The notes: generated by a model not told the origin, from the sequence alone. Positions 1 to 8,789 are shown, counted from the first letter of the stretch. The stretch: 64,000 nt of DNA from Populus alba (GCF_005239225.2 NC_133290.1:11912204-11976203); one strand, 5' to 3'. A program made the numbers and translations.

Positions 1-1563
1 TTCAGATCTTATCTTGTTGGCTCACCTGTTGTTGTTTTTAGTGATCATGCAGCATTGAAATATCTTCTTTCTAAGAAAGATTCTAAGGCTAGATTGGTGC
101 GGTGGATTTTGTTACTTCAAGAATTTGATATCACAATCAAAGACAAGAAAGGCACCGAAAATGTTGTTGCAGATCATTTGTCAAGATTGACAACAGATTC
201 GAAATCTGACATCACACCAATCGATGACTACTTTCCCGATGAATCTTTATTTTCCGTTTCTACGATGCCTTGGTTTGCTAATATTGTTAATTTTTTTATT
301 TCAGGACAATTGCCAGCTCATTGGAGTACCCAAGACAAAAGAAAGTTCTTGAACGAAGTGAAGAACTTTTATTGGGATGACCCTTATTTATTCAAATATT
401 GTCCTGATCAAATATTTCGAAGATGCATTCCTGACAATGAGGTAAGTAGTGTCATTAAATTTTGTCATTCTGAGGCATGTGAGGGTCATTTCTCATCAAG
501 AAAGACAACTGCAAAAATCTTACAAAGTGGATTTTATTGGCCCACCATGTTCAAAGACTCACATGCATTCTGCAAGACTTGTGAAAATTGTCAAAAGTTG
601 GGATCTATTTCAAAACGTCACATGATGCCTTTAAATCCTATTCTTGTCATTGAGATCTTTGACTGTTGGGGTATAGATTTCATGGGTCCATTTCCTCCAT
701 CATTTGGTTTCGTGTACATATTAGTCGCAGTAGATTATGTTTCAAAATGGATAGAGGCAATTCCAAGTCGAAACAATGATCACAAAACAGTGATAAAGTT
801 TTTGAAAGACAATATTTTGAGTCGATTTGGAATTCCTCGAGCCATAATAAGTGATGGTGGAACACATTTCTGCAATAAGCCATTTGCTTCTTTAATGAAG
901 AAATATGGAATCACACACAAAGTTGCCACCCCTTATCACCCTCAGACAAGTGGACAAGTAGAGCTTGCTAATAGGGAGATCAAACAGATCTTGGAGAAAA
1001 CGGTGAACCCTAATCGGAAAGACTGGTCTTTAAGACTTAATGATGCACTTTGGGCTTATCGAACTGCATATAAAACATCATTAGGTATGTCACCTTATAG
1101 ACTAGGCTATGGAAAACCTTGTCACTTGCATGTGGAAATTGAACATAAAGCTTATTGGGCTATTAAAGCTTTCAATTCAAACATTGATGATGCTAGTCAG
1201 CTGCGAAAATTGCAAATAAATGAGCTTGAGGAAATTAGAAATGATGCATATGACAATTCAAGAATTCATAAAGCAAGACTCAAAGAGTTTCATGACAAGA
1301 AAATACTGAGAAAAACATTCAATGTTGGTCAAAAAGTCTTGCTTTATAATTATCGACTCCATTTATTTCCTGGAAAACTAAGATCAAGATGGAGCGTTCC
1401 TTTTATTGTGAAACATGTGTATCCATATAGGGCCTGTGATATTGAGAATCCAAAGAATGGCAATGTTTTCAAGGTAAATGGGCATCGGTTGAAAGTTTAT
1501 TTTGATAATTTTTCAGTTGAAAATGACTCTACTGAATTGAGTGATCCTGTATATAAAGATTGA
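1..1563 (+). CDS. Retrotransposon pol, C-terminal part: RNase H end and integrase (Athila-like)
   Basis: The reading frame is already open at base 1, so this is the 3' part of a longer polyprotein; the first Met at 55 is internal. The opening residues ([12 protein letters not shown]) are the conserved RNase H tail of Ty3/gypsy elements. Integrase follows. It has an HHCC zinc domain (His codons at 466 and 487, Cys codons at 580 and 589) and a catalytic triad of Asp at 676, Asp at 853 and Glu at 961. The last two are 35 residues apart, the D,D35E spacing. The segment [20 protein letters not shown] and the C-terminal KLRSRW...PF region fit the Athila/Calypso group and a GPY/F-type tail. The frame is intact to the stop at 1561-1563, so decay here is slight. 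Product: strand-transfer enzyme for retrotransposon cDNA. Confidence 0.93.
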   Translation, partial: FRSYLVGSPVVVFSDHAALKYLLSKKDSKARLVRWILLLQEFDITIKDKKGTENVVADHLSRLTTDSKSDITPIDDYFPDESLFSVSTMPWFANIVNFFISGQLPAHWSTQDKRKFLNEVKNFYWDDPYLFKYCPDQIFRRCIPDNEVSSVIKFCHSEACEGHFSSRKTTAKILQSGFYWPTMFKDSHAFCKTCENCQKLGSISKRHMMPLNPILVIEIFDCWGIDFMGPFPPSFGFVYILVAVDYVSKWIEAIPSRNNDHKTVIKFLKDNILSRFGIPRAIISDGGTHFCNKPFASLMKKYGITHKVATPYHPQTSGQVELANREIKQILEKTVNPNRKDWSLRLNDALWAYRTAYKTSLGMSPYRLGYGKPCHLHVEIEHKAYWAIKAFNSNIDDASQLRKLQINELEEIRNDAYDNSRIHKARLKEFHDKKILRKTFNVGQKVLLYNYRLHLFPGKLRSRWSVPFIVKHVYPYRACDIENPKNGNVFKVNGHRLKVYFDNFSVENDSTELSDPVYKD

Positions 1564-1704
1564 TTCTTTTTCTCACATTGTTTTGTGTTTGTTTTGGTGT
1601 ATCTTTTGTTTTTCTAGTTTCTCTCACCCCGGTCAAATGGCGGATAACGGTACTTCGTGACTCTTAAGTCGGTTCTTTCAGTTTCCAATGATAACTGATA
1701 TTTG

Positions 1705-1713
1705 TATATATAA
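1705..1713 (+). promoter_or_regulatory. TATA-like box before the accessory ORF
   Basis: TATATATAA lies 61 bp before the chosen ATG at 1774 and is followed by a pyrimidine-rich leader (ctctttcttctttctttg). Plant core promoters often show this TATA plus Y-patch layout. A possible splice acceptor (ttctttcag, ending near 1680) lies just upstream and would be an alternative way to express the downstream ORF. Inference from sequence only. Confidence 0.35.
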
Positions 1714-1773
1714 TTGTGTAATTCTCTGCTCTTTCTTCTTTCTTTGAATCTCCCATCCAATTCTCATTTGAAA

Positions 1774-2322
1774 ATGGACACCACTCTTGAAAAATTGAAA
1801 AAGTATTTTCCCGCTCTGCCTCAGAATGCGATTACAAAAATTTACCGTGCTAGGTGTGAAAGATTGAGGTTGTTAATGAACCATGGAATTCCTGAAGATA
1901 TTCGTTGGCTGATTGAAGCAAAGGTCCGATTATCAGGTGAGTCCTCCAATTCTTTCATTTCACACATGCCTGGAACAGGTAAAAGCACTTTTGCAAAGAA
2001 ACGTCGTGCAAAACGACTGAAAGTCTGTCACAGATGTGCCAGATGGACTTGTAATGCGACATGTCGTTCTTTAGGAATGATATCTGTAAACCGTGAAGAT
2101 AAAATACAATTCATTAAGGATGGCCTGAGTAAGGGGTCTTTAGATAATCTTTTAGTGACCCTTGAGACGCATCCTAGTGGAGATGTGCATCGTGTAATTC
2201 ATGATTTATGGCCACAATTCCATAAAGAACATGATCGACTTAGTCTTGGGAATCTGACTAAAAAAGACCCTGTTTGCCAGTTTTTAAGAAAAATGGATGG
2301 GAAGCCTATCCCCGACCCATAG
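1774..2322 (+). CDS. Retroelement accessory ORF, 182 aa, basic with a CX2CX4CX3C cysteine cluster
   Basis: I do not recognise a named family. The start at 1774 (aaaATGG) is chosen over an in-frame Met at 1714 because it has a better context and follows the pyrimidine leader; the longer version would be 202 aa. Visible features: a charged N-terminal half; SHMPGTGKST, which only partly resembles a P-loop; a basic run (KKRRAKRLK) directly before CHRCARWTCNATC (CX2CX4CX3C), a possible zinc-binding nucleic-acid module; then a conserved segment (EDKIQFIKDGLSKGSLDNLL ... VHRVIHDLWPQFHKEHD). No signal peptide or membrane span is visible, so an envelope role is unlikely. It sits between integrase and LOG, the env-like position. 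A degenerate inverted copy at 28138-28530 shows it belongs to the element family and is not a chance ORF. Confidence 0.7.
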   Translation: MDTTLEKLKKYFPALPQNAITKIYRARCERLRLLMNHGIPEDIRWLIEAKVRLSGESSNSFISHMPGTGKSTFAKKRRAKRLKVCHRCARWTCNATCRSLGMISVNREDKIQFIKDGLSKGSLDNLLVTLETHPSGDVHRVIHDLWPQFHKEHDRLSLGNLTKKDPVCQFLRKMDGKPIPDP

Positions 2323-2488
2323 AGGGCGTTTAAGCCGTTCTTGGACGTAAAACCAAGGGAAGATGTGAGCCACAATCACAACTACCTGTACATACATGCT
2401 TTGTCAAAATAAATAAATACAGAGAGAGAGTGTGAGACTACAGCTGGCCTACATGTAGGTGGTATGATTGCATTTTCACTTTTTCATC

Positions 2489-2495
2489 TATAAAT
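2489..2495 (+). promoter_or_regulatory. TATA box of the LOG ORF
   Basis: TATAAAT, 59 bp before the LOG ATG, followed by a pyrimidine patch (tcttctcttccttccc). A start site about 30 bp downstream would give a leader of roughly 30-35 nt. This suggests LOG could be transcribed from its own promoter and not only from the LTR. Confidence 0.5.
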
Positions 2496-2553
2496 TCTTC
2501 TCTTCCTTCCCTTCATTTCTACTCATCCCATACAACTATAGAAGTGTGTAGAA

Positions 2554-3207
2554 ATGGCAGGTTCCTCAAGTCATCACATAAGAAATATTTGTGTTTTCGG
2601 TGGATCCAGCCCTGGGAAAGAAAAAGAGTTTTTAGAATCAGCAAATCATCTTGGTCAAGTACTAGCTGAGAGAAAGATTCATTTAGTGTATGGGGGAGGC
2701 AGCCTTGGGTTAATGGGAGGTGTTTCAATGGCTGCATTTTTAGGAGGCAGTCAAGTTTTGGGGGTTGTCCCCAAAGCTTTAGCAAATGGGGACATCATTG
2801 GAAAAACAATTGGAGAGGAACTACAGGTCCCAACAATGTCTGACCGACTGAATACCATGTTTAACCATGCTGATGCCTTCATTGCCTTACCAGGTGGTCT
2901 GGGCACATTGGAAGAGATCTTTCATATTTCATCTTGGGCCCAACTGCACATTCACCATAAACCTATAGGTTTGTTAAATGTTAATGGTTTTTATGATAAG
3001 TTGTTATCTTTCCTTGATCAAGCTGTGGAACAGGAATTTCTAACATCTTCGGCACGACAAATCATAATCTCTGCTGCTACTGCCGAACAATTGATTGACC
3101 AACTACAATCTTTCATCCCTGTCATTGATCCTTGCATGAGTCGCCTAGATTGGTTAGCTAAGGAAAGCCGTAAAAAGCTTAGATTAGATTTGAGCCTTCA
3201 TCTGTGA
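2554..3207 (+). CDS. LOG-like: LOG-type cytokinin riboside 5'-monophosphate phosphoribohydrolase, intronless, inside a retroelement
   Basis: LOG enzymes (PF03641, Rossmann fold) cleave ribose 5-phosphate from cytokinin nucleotides to release active free bases in the cytosol. This 217-aa ORF has the usual plant LOG length. Seen: N-terminal VFGGSSPG (residues 14-21; most relatives have Cys where this has Gly16), GGGSLGLMG (47-55), Arg98 at the usual catalytic arginine position, the signature PGGLGTLEE (113-121, PGGxGTxxE) with its glutamate, and WAQLxIHHKPIGLLN. The tail ends LDLSLHL, an LxLxL pattern also seen in some plant LOG-like proteins. There are no introns, although ordinary plant LOG genes are split, and no stops or frameshifts. 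The start context is strong (gaaATGG). It lies between the accessory ORF and the element's conserved 3' hairpin and purine tract, so it appears to be cargo. Host retrogene inserted into the element is the alternative. Confidence 0.92.
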   Translation: MAGSSSHHIRNICVFGGSSPGKEKEFLESANHLGQVLAERKIHLVYGGGSLGLMGGVSMAAFLGGSQVLGVVPKALANGDIIGKTIGEELQVPTMSDRLNTMFNHADAFIALPGGLGTLEEIFHISSWAQLHIHHKPIGLLNVNGFYDKLLSFLDQAVEQEFLTSSARQIIISAATAEQLIDQLQSFIPVIDPCMSRLDWLAKESRKKLRLDLSLHL

Positions 3208-3342
3208 AACCTTGTGTCTTTTGTGTTATTAATAGCATATTATTTTGTTTTGTTACTTCTTATATTTGTTTAAGTGTGTTTCAGGTTTGTCATTGTTCGC
3301 TGTTTCAGGTGATGTCTTCTATACTCTATCTTTCTACCTTAG

Positions 3343-3383
3343 GACATTGAGGACAATGTCTCGTTTTGGTTGAGGGGAGAGGG
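3343..3383 (+). other. Perfect hairpin followed by a purine tract (element 3' motif)
   Basis: GACATTG-AGGA-CAATGTC (3343-3360) is a perfect 7-bp stem with a four-base loop, followed 11 bases later by GAGGGGAGAGGG (3372-3383). A similar cattgaggacaatg motif followed by a G-rich purine run occurs downstream of pol in many Athila/Calypso elements (recollection). Its place after LOG puts both the accessory ORF and LOG inside the element's boundaries. Confidence 0.6.
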
Positions 3384-3840
3384 TAGTAATTTTAAAAAAA
3401 AAAAAAAAACTAACCGACTAACTGTTGTTGTTTTTTTTTAAAAAACCATTTGGCAAAACTGTTATTACTAGGATGACAGAATAAAGAGGTATTCTTGAGA
3501 CGCATCGTAGTAAAAATTTTCTAAAGGTTATTTGCAATATTCATAACAAGGCCTATTAGAATACTTCTTGAAATATTCAGGTTTACAAACTCTCGCATTG
3601 TTATCACTTGATTCTGCTCATATACTCATTTAACAAGTATTATTAAACCTTCATTTTCACACACACACTTTAACATATGATTGTGGGTTGCACATTGGAT
3701 TATTACATTATTTATGTTCTTTTGTTAAAGGTAACAACTAAGGGAAAGGGATAGTATATAATTTGCAAAAAAAAAAAAAAATATTGATAATATTGATGAT
3801 AATAAAAACGTAGATAAGTTTGGTTTCGTAGCCTCCCTAA

Positions 3841-4088
3841 CCTAAGCAATTAAGCCCGAAGGGGTGTTTTAACACCTAATACCCTAAAGTCAACTGACTT
3901 GGGAGCTATTGACCCAAAGCTTGTTACATGGGTTAAGGAGAAAAGCTTAAGGGAATCAAACATTGCACTATCTACGTATCAGTATCTACAACCCGAGTTG
4001 TTAAGCTCGTAGGGGTGTCTCAACACCTAATGCCCTAAGACCAACTGGTCTGGGAGTCATTAGCCTAAAACTCGTTACATGGGTTAAA
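3841..4088 (+). repeat. Two diverged copies of a ~100-nt hairpin-rich module
   Basis: Copy 1 is about 3841-3936 and copy 2 about 3994-4088. Each holds three potential hairpins in the same order: GGTGT-TTTA-ACACC / GGTGT-CTCA-ACACC; AAGTCA-AC-TGACTT / AGACCA-AC-TGGTCT; and a stem closing on the shared TGGGTT. The middle stem differs at three positions, each change matched by its partner. This suggests a selected RNA structure or palindromic site. Confidence 0.7.
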
Positions 4089-4451
4089 AATACATTATGT
4101 TTTAAGTTGTATGTGTATATAAATAAAAATAAAAATAAAAAAAGAAGAAAAATAAAAGTAATAATAATAATAATCCCAACCCAAGGAAGTTCACCTTAAA
4201 CATTTGAACATAATATTGTTTTCTTCCAACAAAAGCCCCATCATCTATGTTTTCATATATTGATCACATAAAAAGAAGGTTTATTAATATCTTGTTTAAG
4301 AAGTATGAAGCAGTAATATAAATTTAATGAGAGTTTGTTTATCTGGATAGATTAATAGAAGTTGAATGATGAATGCCTTGCTTTGTGATACTTGCAAATT
4401 GTTTCTCTATTTTAACGCTTTAGATTACTAGGGACTAGTAATAAGCTGGTT

Positions 4452-4462
4452 GGGGGGGGGGG
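4452..4462 (+). other. Polypurine tract (11 G) next to the LTR
   Basis: A run of 11 G ends exactly at the TG that starts the LTR. This is the expected place for the plus-strand primer of reverse transcription. Confidence 0.7.
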
Positions 4463-5138
4463 TGTGATTAGTACTTAAAAGTGCATGTTTATCAAGGTTT
4501 TATATCATCATTTTGCACTTGAAGTATCAATAACTCCTTAACTAAAGCATGTTTTATAATAACAAGTTTGATACTATAAGATACCTTAATTTATGGTAAA
4601 TGCTCATCTTAAATGCAGGTCTATCACATAAATAAAAGGATTGATTGATGAGTTTAAGTATTGAAAGTGAAAGGACAAAGAGATGGCCAAACTTAGAAAA
4701 GAGATGGCGGTGCAGTCCAAACCAGAACACTACTCGGTAATTGGATCATATCTGGAGCTCTAGATCTCGGATTTAGGTCCATTTTATATGGATGGAAAGG
4801 TAAGACAAAGGCCTACAACTTTTATGGGAGCCCAAGATTTAAAAAGGCTGTCTTGAAGTCCAAACTGAAGGAACAACGAAGAAGTCCGAAGCTGTCCTGC
4901 AGCCCAGACACTATTTAGTGTTCAGCCCATATCTTGAGTTCTAGAAGTCCAAATGACCTCATCTTTTTTTTGTTGGAAAGCTGAGACAATTTCCTAGAAC
5001 ATTCCTAAGGATTCTGGGCAAATTATGATGTTAGCAATGACGTCTTGTTCAGACAAGAAGATAAGGATTGTCACCAAGTCAAGATGTGGCCACCCACTCA
5101 TCAATTAATTAACAAATCAATAGTTCCAAATTTTGGCC

Positions 5139-5145
5139 TATAAAA
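5139..5145 (+). promoter_or_regulatory. LTR TATA box
   Basis: TATAAAA in the context cctataaaagg. The same site is kept in the second LTR copy at 27807-27813 with similar downstream sequence (catcttggttttcagatcaagatcat type), so this is the probable LTR promoter. Transcription would start near 5165-5175. Confidence 0.65.
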
Positions 5146-5358
5146 GGAGGCACTTACCATGTATTGAGGCATCTTGGTTTCCAGATCAAGATCATGCTCT
5201 TGCTTTCTCTCTTTGTATTGCTTATGTTTTGCTTTCATTAATATCAAGTTTATGCACTTAATTTCCTTTCCTTTACTTAGTTAACTTCTTTCTCATTTAT
5301 GTTCTTATCTTGTTCATCTATGTTTCTTTCTTTCATTATGTTTAGCTAAGTTAATTAT

Positions 5359-5797
5359 GTCAAGGTGAAAAGGGTACACTAATGGTGTAAGAATAAGTAT
5401 AATATAAACTTAACATGGACCTTAACGTTGGATACTAACATGTTTTATATGTGTTATCTTGTTCACTTTTAATACTTTGCTTGTTAAATGGTTAATCTAG
5501 ATTTATGTTGTATAAAACTTGGTACAACAAATACTTGGTACTTTCATAGCCCATACTGTATGGTATAACCGACACCTGAGCTATGAAAGGGACTTGATTT
5601 GTTGTTAACATAAGTTATAATCATGAATGCCTGCCAACATTTACAAGTATTAGCTTTATTCGAATAAGATAACTAATGTAATCATGTTAACAATTTATAA
5701 TCTGATTGGAACCTCCTTTATGTGTGGTTTCCAATTGAGTAATAAGAGTTTATACTATACTTGTTTGAAGTACCATTAGTGGATCCTCTAACCTTGA
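5359..5797. repeat. Large imperfect palindrome (~440 bp) within the LTR
   Basis: The left arm (5359-5550) pairs with the reverse complement of the right arm (5579-5797). The outer ends share gtcaaggt ... actaatgg ... aagtata-tataaact, and the inner ends share acaacaaat ... ctttcatagc. The centre near 5551-5563 is a small palindrome, CCATAC-T-GTATGG. The right arm has its own nested hairpin (attggaacc ... ggtttccaat, 5706-5735). Arms are diverged in the middle but align through ttaacatg ... gttatctt. Confidence 0.7.
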
Positions 5798-5877
5798 CAT
5801 TTATTTTTATCATTGTTTAATCCTTACGTTAATCTTTCAACTCAAAGTTCTCATTAATTTCTTCCCTCTCTTCTTTA

Positions 5878-5917
5878 TTATTGTTGTTGTTGTTGTTGTT
5901 ATTATTATTATTATTAT
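5878..5917. repeat. (TTG)n/(TTA)n microsatellite in the LTR
   Basis: Seven TTG units run into about six ATT units. A second ATT-rich run follows at about 6003-6035. Confidence 0.9.
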
Positions 5918-6175
5918 CTGTTCATAAACTCAGTATATAGGCTGGAAACCTGTGACCCGATCTTTTAGATCATTCTCAGGTATAACAACGCCACGTACTG
6001 AGTATTATTATTATTATTACTATTACTAGTAATACTATTGTTATTGTTGCGTTTTTATTTATAATTTATACAATTAACCTCTCTGTGGTTCGACCCCGGT
6101 CTTGCCGGGTTATTTATTACTTCGACACTCCTGCACTTGGGAAAAGACATCAAGCTTTTGGTCGTGTCAAGTTTT

Positions 6176-6193
6176 TGGCGTCGTTGCCGGGGA
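6176..6193 (+). other. Primer-binding site, tRNA-Asp type
   Basis: TGGCGTCGTTGCCGGGGA matches the Athila/Calypso primer-binding site (complement of the tRNA-Asp 3' end) with one change, C to T at the sixth base. It lies just inside the LTR end, as expected for a 5' LTR. Confidence 0.85.
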
Positions 6194-6401
6194 GGTAAAT
6201 TCTTGTAAAAATTATAATATTTAATTTATTTTCTCTTTTCACTTTTCATTTTATCTAACTTTTGTTTTCTTTGTTTTGTTTTGTTTCTTTTTCTTCTATT
6301 TTCTTTTCTTCCTTTTATTCTCTTTTTACACGTGCATGCGAGTTTGGTTACGTACATTAAGTGGTCGACTTTGTAGGGTATCCTCATCATTTTCAGAAAA
6401 T

Positions 6402-7565
6402 ATGGCCGAAGAAGATAATCAATCGCTTCATAATGAGAATAATGAGAATAACCGTATGAGAACACTTAGAGACCACATGAATCCCACAAGAACAAGTGCA
6501 CCCTCATGCATAGTTTTCCCTCCTGATGCATCTCATTTTAATTTTAAGCCAGACATTATTCAACTTTTACCATCTTTTCATGGCTTAGACTTAGAAAATC
6601 CATACTTGCATTTAAGGGAATTTGAGGAGGTCTGTAATACATATAATGACTCAAATTGTAGCATGAACACCATTCGATTAAAGCTTTTTCCTTTTTCATT
6701 AAAAGATAAAGCTAAAACATGGCTACAAAATTTGAGACCGGGATCCATTCGTGCTTGGGATGAAATGCAACAACAATTTTTAAAGAAGTTTTTTCTATCT
6801 CACAAAACAAACTCTTTCAAAAGACAAATCATCACTTTCACTCAAAAACCAGGAGAAACATTTTACCAATGTTGGGATAGGTATCGAGATTTACTTAATA
6901 CTTGCCCACATCATGGTTTTGAAACATGGAGATTGGTTTCACATTTTTATGAAGGTTTAACACCTAGAGATAGGCAAATGGTTGAATTGATGTGCAATGG
7001 AACTTTCGAAGATAAAGACCCTAATGAAGCAATGGAGTACCTAGACTTGCTAGCCGAAAATGCTCAAAATTGGGACACCACAGGTACTTATGAGGCACCA
7101 AGTAAAACTCAACCTCATACATCTAGTGGAGGTATGCACAACCTTAGGGAAGATCATGACCTCCAAGCAAAGTTTGCATCTTTAGCTAGAAAAGTCGAAG
7201 CACTTGAATTGAAAAAGAGTGGTCAATTAAAATATGTTCAAGACATTGTGTGTCAAATCTGTGAAACAAAGGAACACTCAACAAATGATTGTCCAACTTT
7301 GCCTTCTTTTAAGGAATGCCTCCATGAACAAGCCCATGCTTTAAACAGTTTCCAAAGACCTAACCATAACCCATACTCCCAAACGTATAACCCTGGTTGG
7401 AGAAATCATCCAAATTTCAGTTGGAAGAGTGATAACAACAATGCACAAACTTCACAGCCATCGTTTCAAGCACACCATAATTTTCAAAATTCTCATGGAT
7501 ATGCACCTCCTTATTTTCAACATTCACTTAATTTTATATTTTTATTAAAAAAAGGACTTAACTAA
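6402..7565 (+). pseudogene. Truncated Athila-type gag
   Basis: The start MAEEDNQSLHNENNENN at 6402 is preferred over an upstream in-frame Met at 6276, which reads through low-complexity leader. Next come the retrotransposon gag core (FHGLDLENPYLHLREFEEVC ... LFPFSLKDKAKTWL ... FFLSHKTN), a linker, and a zinc knuckle CX2CX4HX4C (CQICETKEHSTNDC, about 7248-7290). The frame is intact but ends in foreign AT-rich sequence: gag-like residues stop near 7525 and the last dozen residues to the stop at 7565 are not gag. Protease and reverse transcriptase, which should follow, are absent, so this copy cannot transpose by itself. Gag would form virus-like particles and package RNA. Confidence 0.85.
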
Positions 7566-7881
7566 AAAGTAATAAAAATTTAAATAATAGATAATCCAAC
7601 TAATGTATTACCGTAAACTTCTTCTTGTTTAATATATATTTTTCTTGCTTTTATATCTTATATAAAAAAAAAATATTGAATATGCATGTTAAATAGAAAT
7701 TTACGACATGAGCTTTCAATTAATTCAAGTAAAAATAATTTACAATAAATATACGCTAAAAAAAATTTAATTCAAAGTTTTTCATTAAAAGCTTTTCTCA
7801 TATATTTTTTTTTCAACTTGGTATCAATGTTTTGATTTTTTAAAAGAAATTATTCACATTTTATGTATCAATTTTCAACTA

Positions 7882-7924
<43 letters not shown>
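7882..7924. repeat. (TG)n(TA)n microsatellite
   Basis: About nine TG units followed by about twelve AT units. Confidence 0.95.
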
Positions 7925-7925
<1 letters not shown>

Positions 7926-8739
7926 AATTGATCAATTTTAATTCTGATTTACGTCAAAACATTCGATTTTGACATTGAAGGTCATAGCATGTAATTCCCA
8001 TCTATGTATATGTGACTACATAAGCTATCATTATTTACCCGAATGGGAATATATTATTTGTGAAGTTCAACTCTGGTTTCACCCCGTCCCTCTACAAAGA
8101 AAAGAAATGCTATCTCCTAAAAGCTTCATAGACAGCATACAAATATTTCTTTTTAGGTCCAAATATCACTTTGAGGATAACAATAATTTCAAAATATATC
8201 CTTAGAAAAGAATATTAAAAAACGACATTTAATTATCGTGCATGTAAGGGATCATACTTTCTCACAAATTAATCATATAAAATCGTATTGATCATATACA
8301 GTACTTCCGCTTTCTCTTAAAAAAGTGTGGAGCATTTAATTTAATTTAATTTTTTTGAGAATGATCTTCATAGTAGTAATTTTGTTTTTAATCAAGACAT
8401 CGATGTCGCCCGCGTGGAACACCATCATTTCGACGTGGACATTAGCATTAAGGGTCCTACTACGTCAAATAAAAAGACTAGCAGCAGTTTTCAGTTGGAA
8501 ATGGTTAGGGGATAAACCAAAACGATGCAACATGAAGATAGGGTTTTTATCTCAAATCCAAGTTGGAAGTGACGACTTTTTCAATATCTATATATATATG
8601 ACAACGAAATGACTATATATGACAACGAAATGACAATAATCATACACAAAGGAGGATAAAAAAGAAAAGAAAAGGGAAAGCACATGGAAGCTTGTAGAAA
8701 TTATATATTATACATAGATGGGAAAGAAGCTCAAGAATT

Positions 8740-8742
<3 letters not shown>

Positions 8743-8787
<45 letters not shown>
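8743..8787. repeat. (TA)n microsatellite
   Basis: About 22 TA units. The short ORF read across it is an artefact. Confidence 0.95.

Positions 8788-8789
<2 letters not shown>

Larger units (their letters stand above)
3208..4451 (+). other. Non-coding 3' region between LOG and the LTR
   Basis: No ORF of note. It contains the hairpin and purine tract at 3343-3383, A runs near 3391-3408 and 3766-3781, the duplicated structured module at 3841-4088, and AT-rich filler up to the polypurine tract. A long non-coding stretch between the last ORF and the 3' LTR is common in Athila-like elements. Confidence 0.6.
4463..6169 (+). repeat. Athila-like LTR, 1707 bp
   Basis: Starts TGTGATTAG directly after the G tract and ends GTCGTGTCA seven bases before the primer-binding site. 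A diverged second copy at 26985-28134 supports the limits, matching from about 4525 to the end. U3 carries degenerate repeated modules around 'catatcttgagttctagaa ... ggaaagctgagaca', at about 4747-4810 and 4927-4990. A TATA box is at 5139. R/U5 contains a large palindrome (5359-5797) and TTG/TTA microsatellites. The last 110 bases (gtggttcgaccccggtctt and on) are conserved in the second copy. Confidence 0.82.
1..7530 (+). mobile_element. Athila-like Ty3/gypsy composite: pol 3' part, accessory ORF, LOG, LTR, gag
   Basis: In order on the + strand: RNase H/integrase of a pol polyprotein, a small accessory ORF, an intronless LOG ORF, a hairpin-rich non-coding 3' region, an 11-G polypurine tract, an LTR (TG...CA, 1707 bp), a primer-binding site matching the 3' end of tRNA-Asp, and an Athila-type gag. 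The tRNA-Asp site, gag style and integrase C-terminus are typical of the Athila lineage (family knowledge). Only one LTR is present, flanked by internal sequence on both sides, so this is not one complete element. It is either two tandem copies sharing an LTR or a recombinant. The left end lies outside the window. The right end is abrupt near 7530, inside gag, where AT-rich non-element sequence starts. Confidence 0.85.

Noticed and set aside
1948..1995. P-loop-like PGTGKS in the accessory ORF
   Set aside because: The first glycine of GxxxxGK[ST] is replaced, no Walker B is seen and the protein is too short for an NTPase fold.
2519..2785. Antisense 88-aa ORF over LOG
   Set aside because: A mirror of the real gene; no motif of its own.
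2554..3207. LOG as an ordinary host gene next to a transposon
   Set aside because: No introns, and element sequences flank it on both sides, with upstream flank shared by the relic at 28 kb. Not fully excluded.
6087..6097. Pol III B-box-like GGTTCGACCCC in the LTR end
   Set aside because: No A box at a suitable distance upstream, and the second LTR copy is degenerate here; it belongs to the conserved LTR tail.
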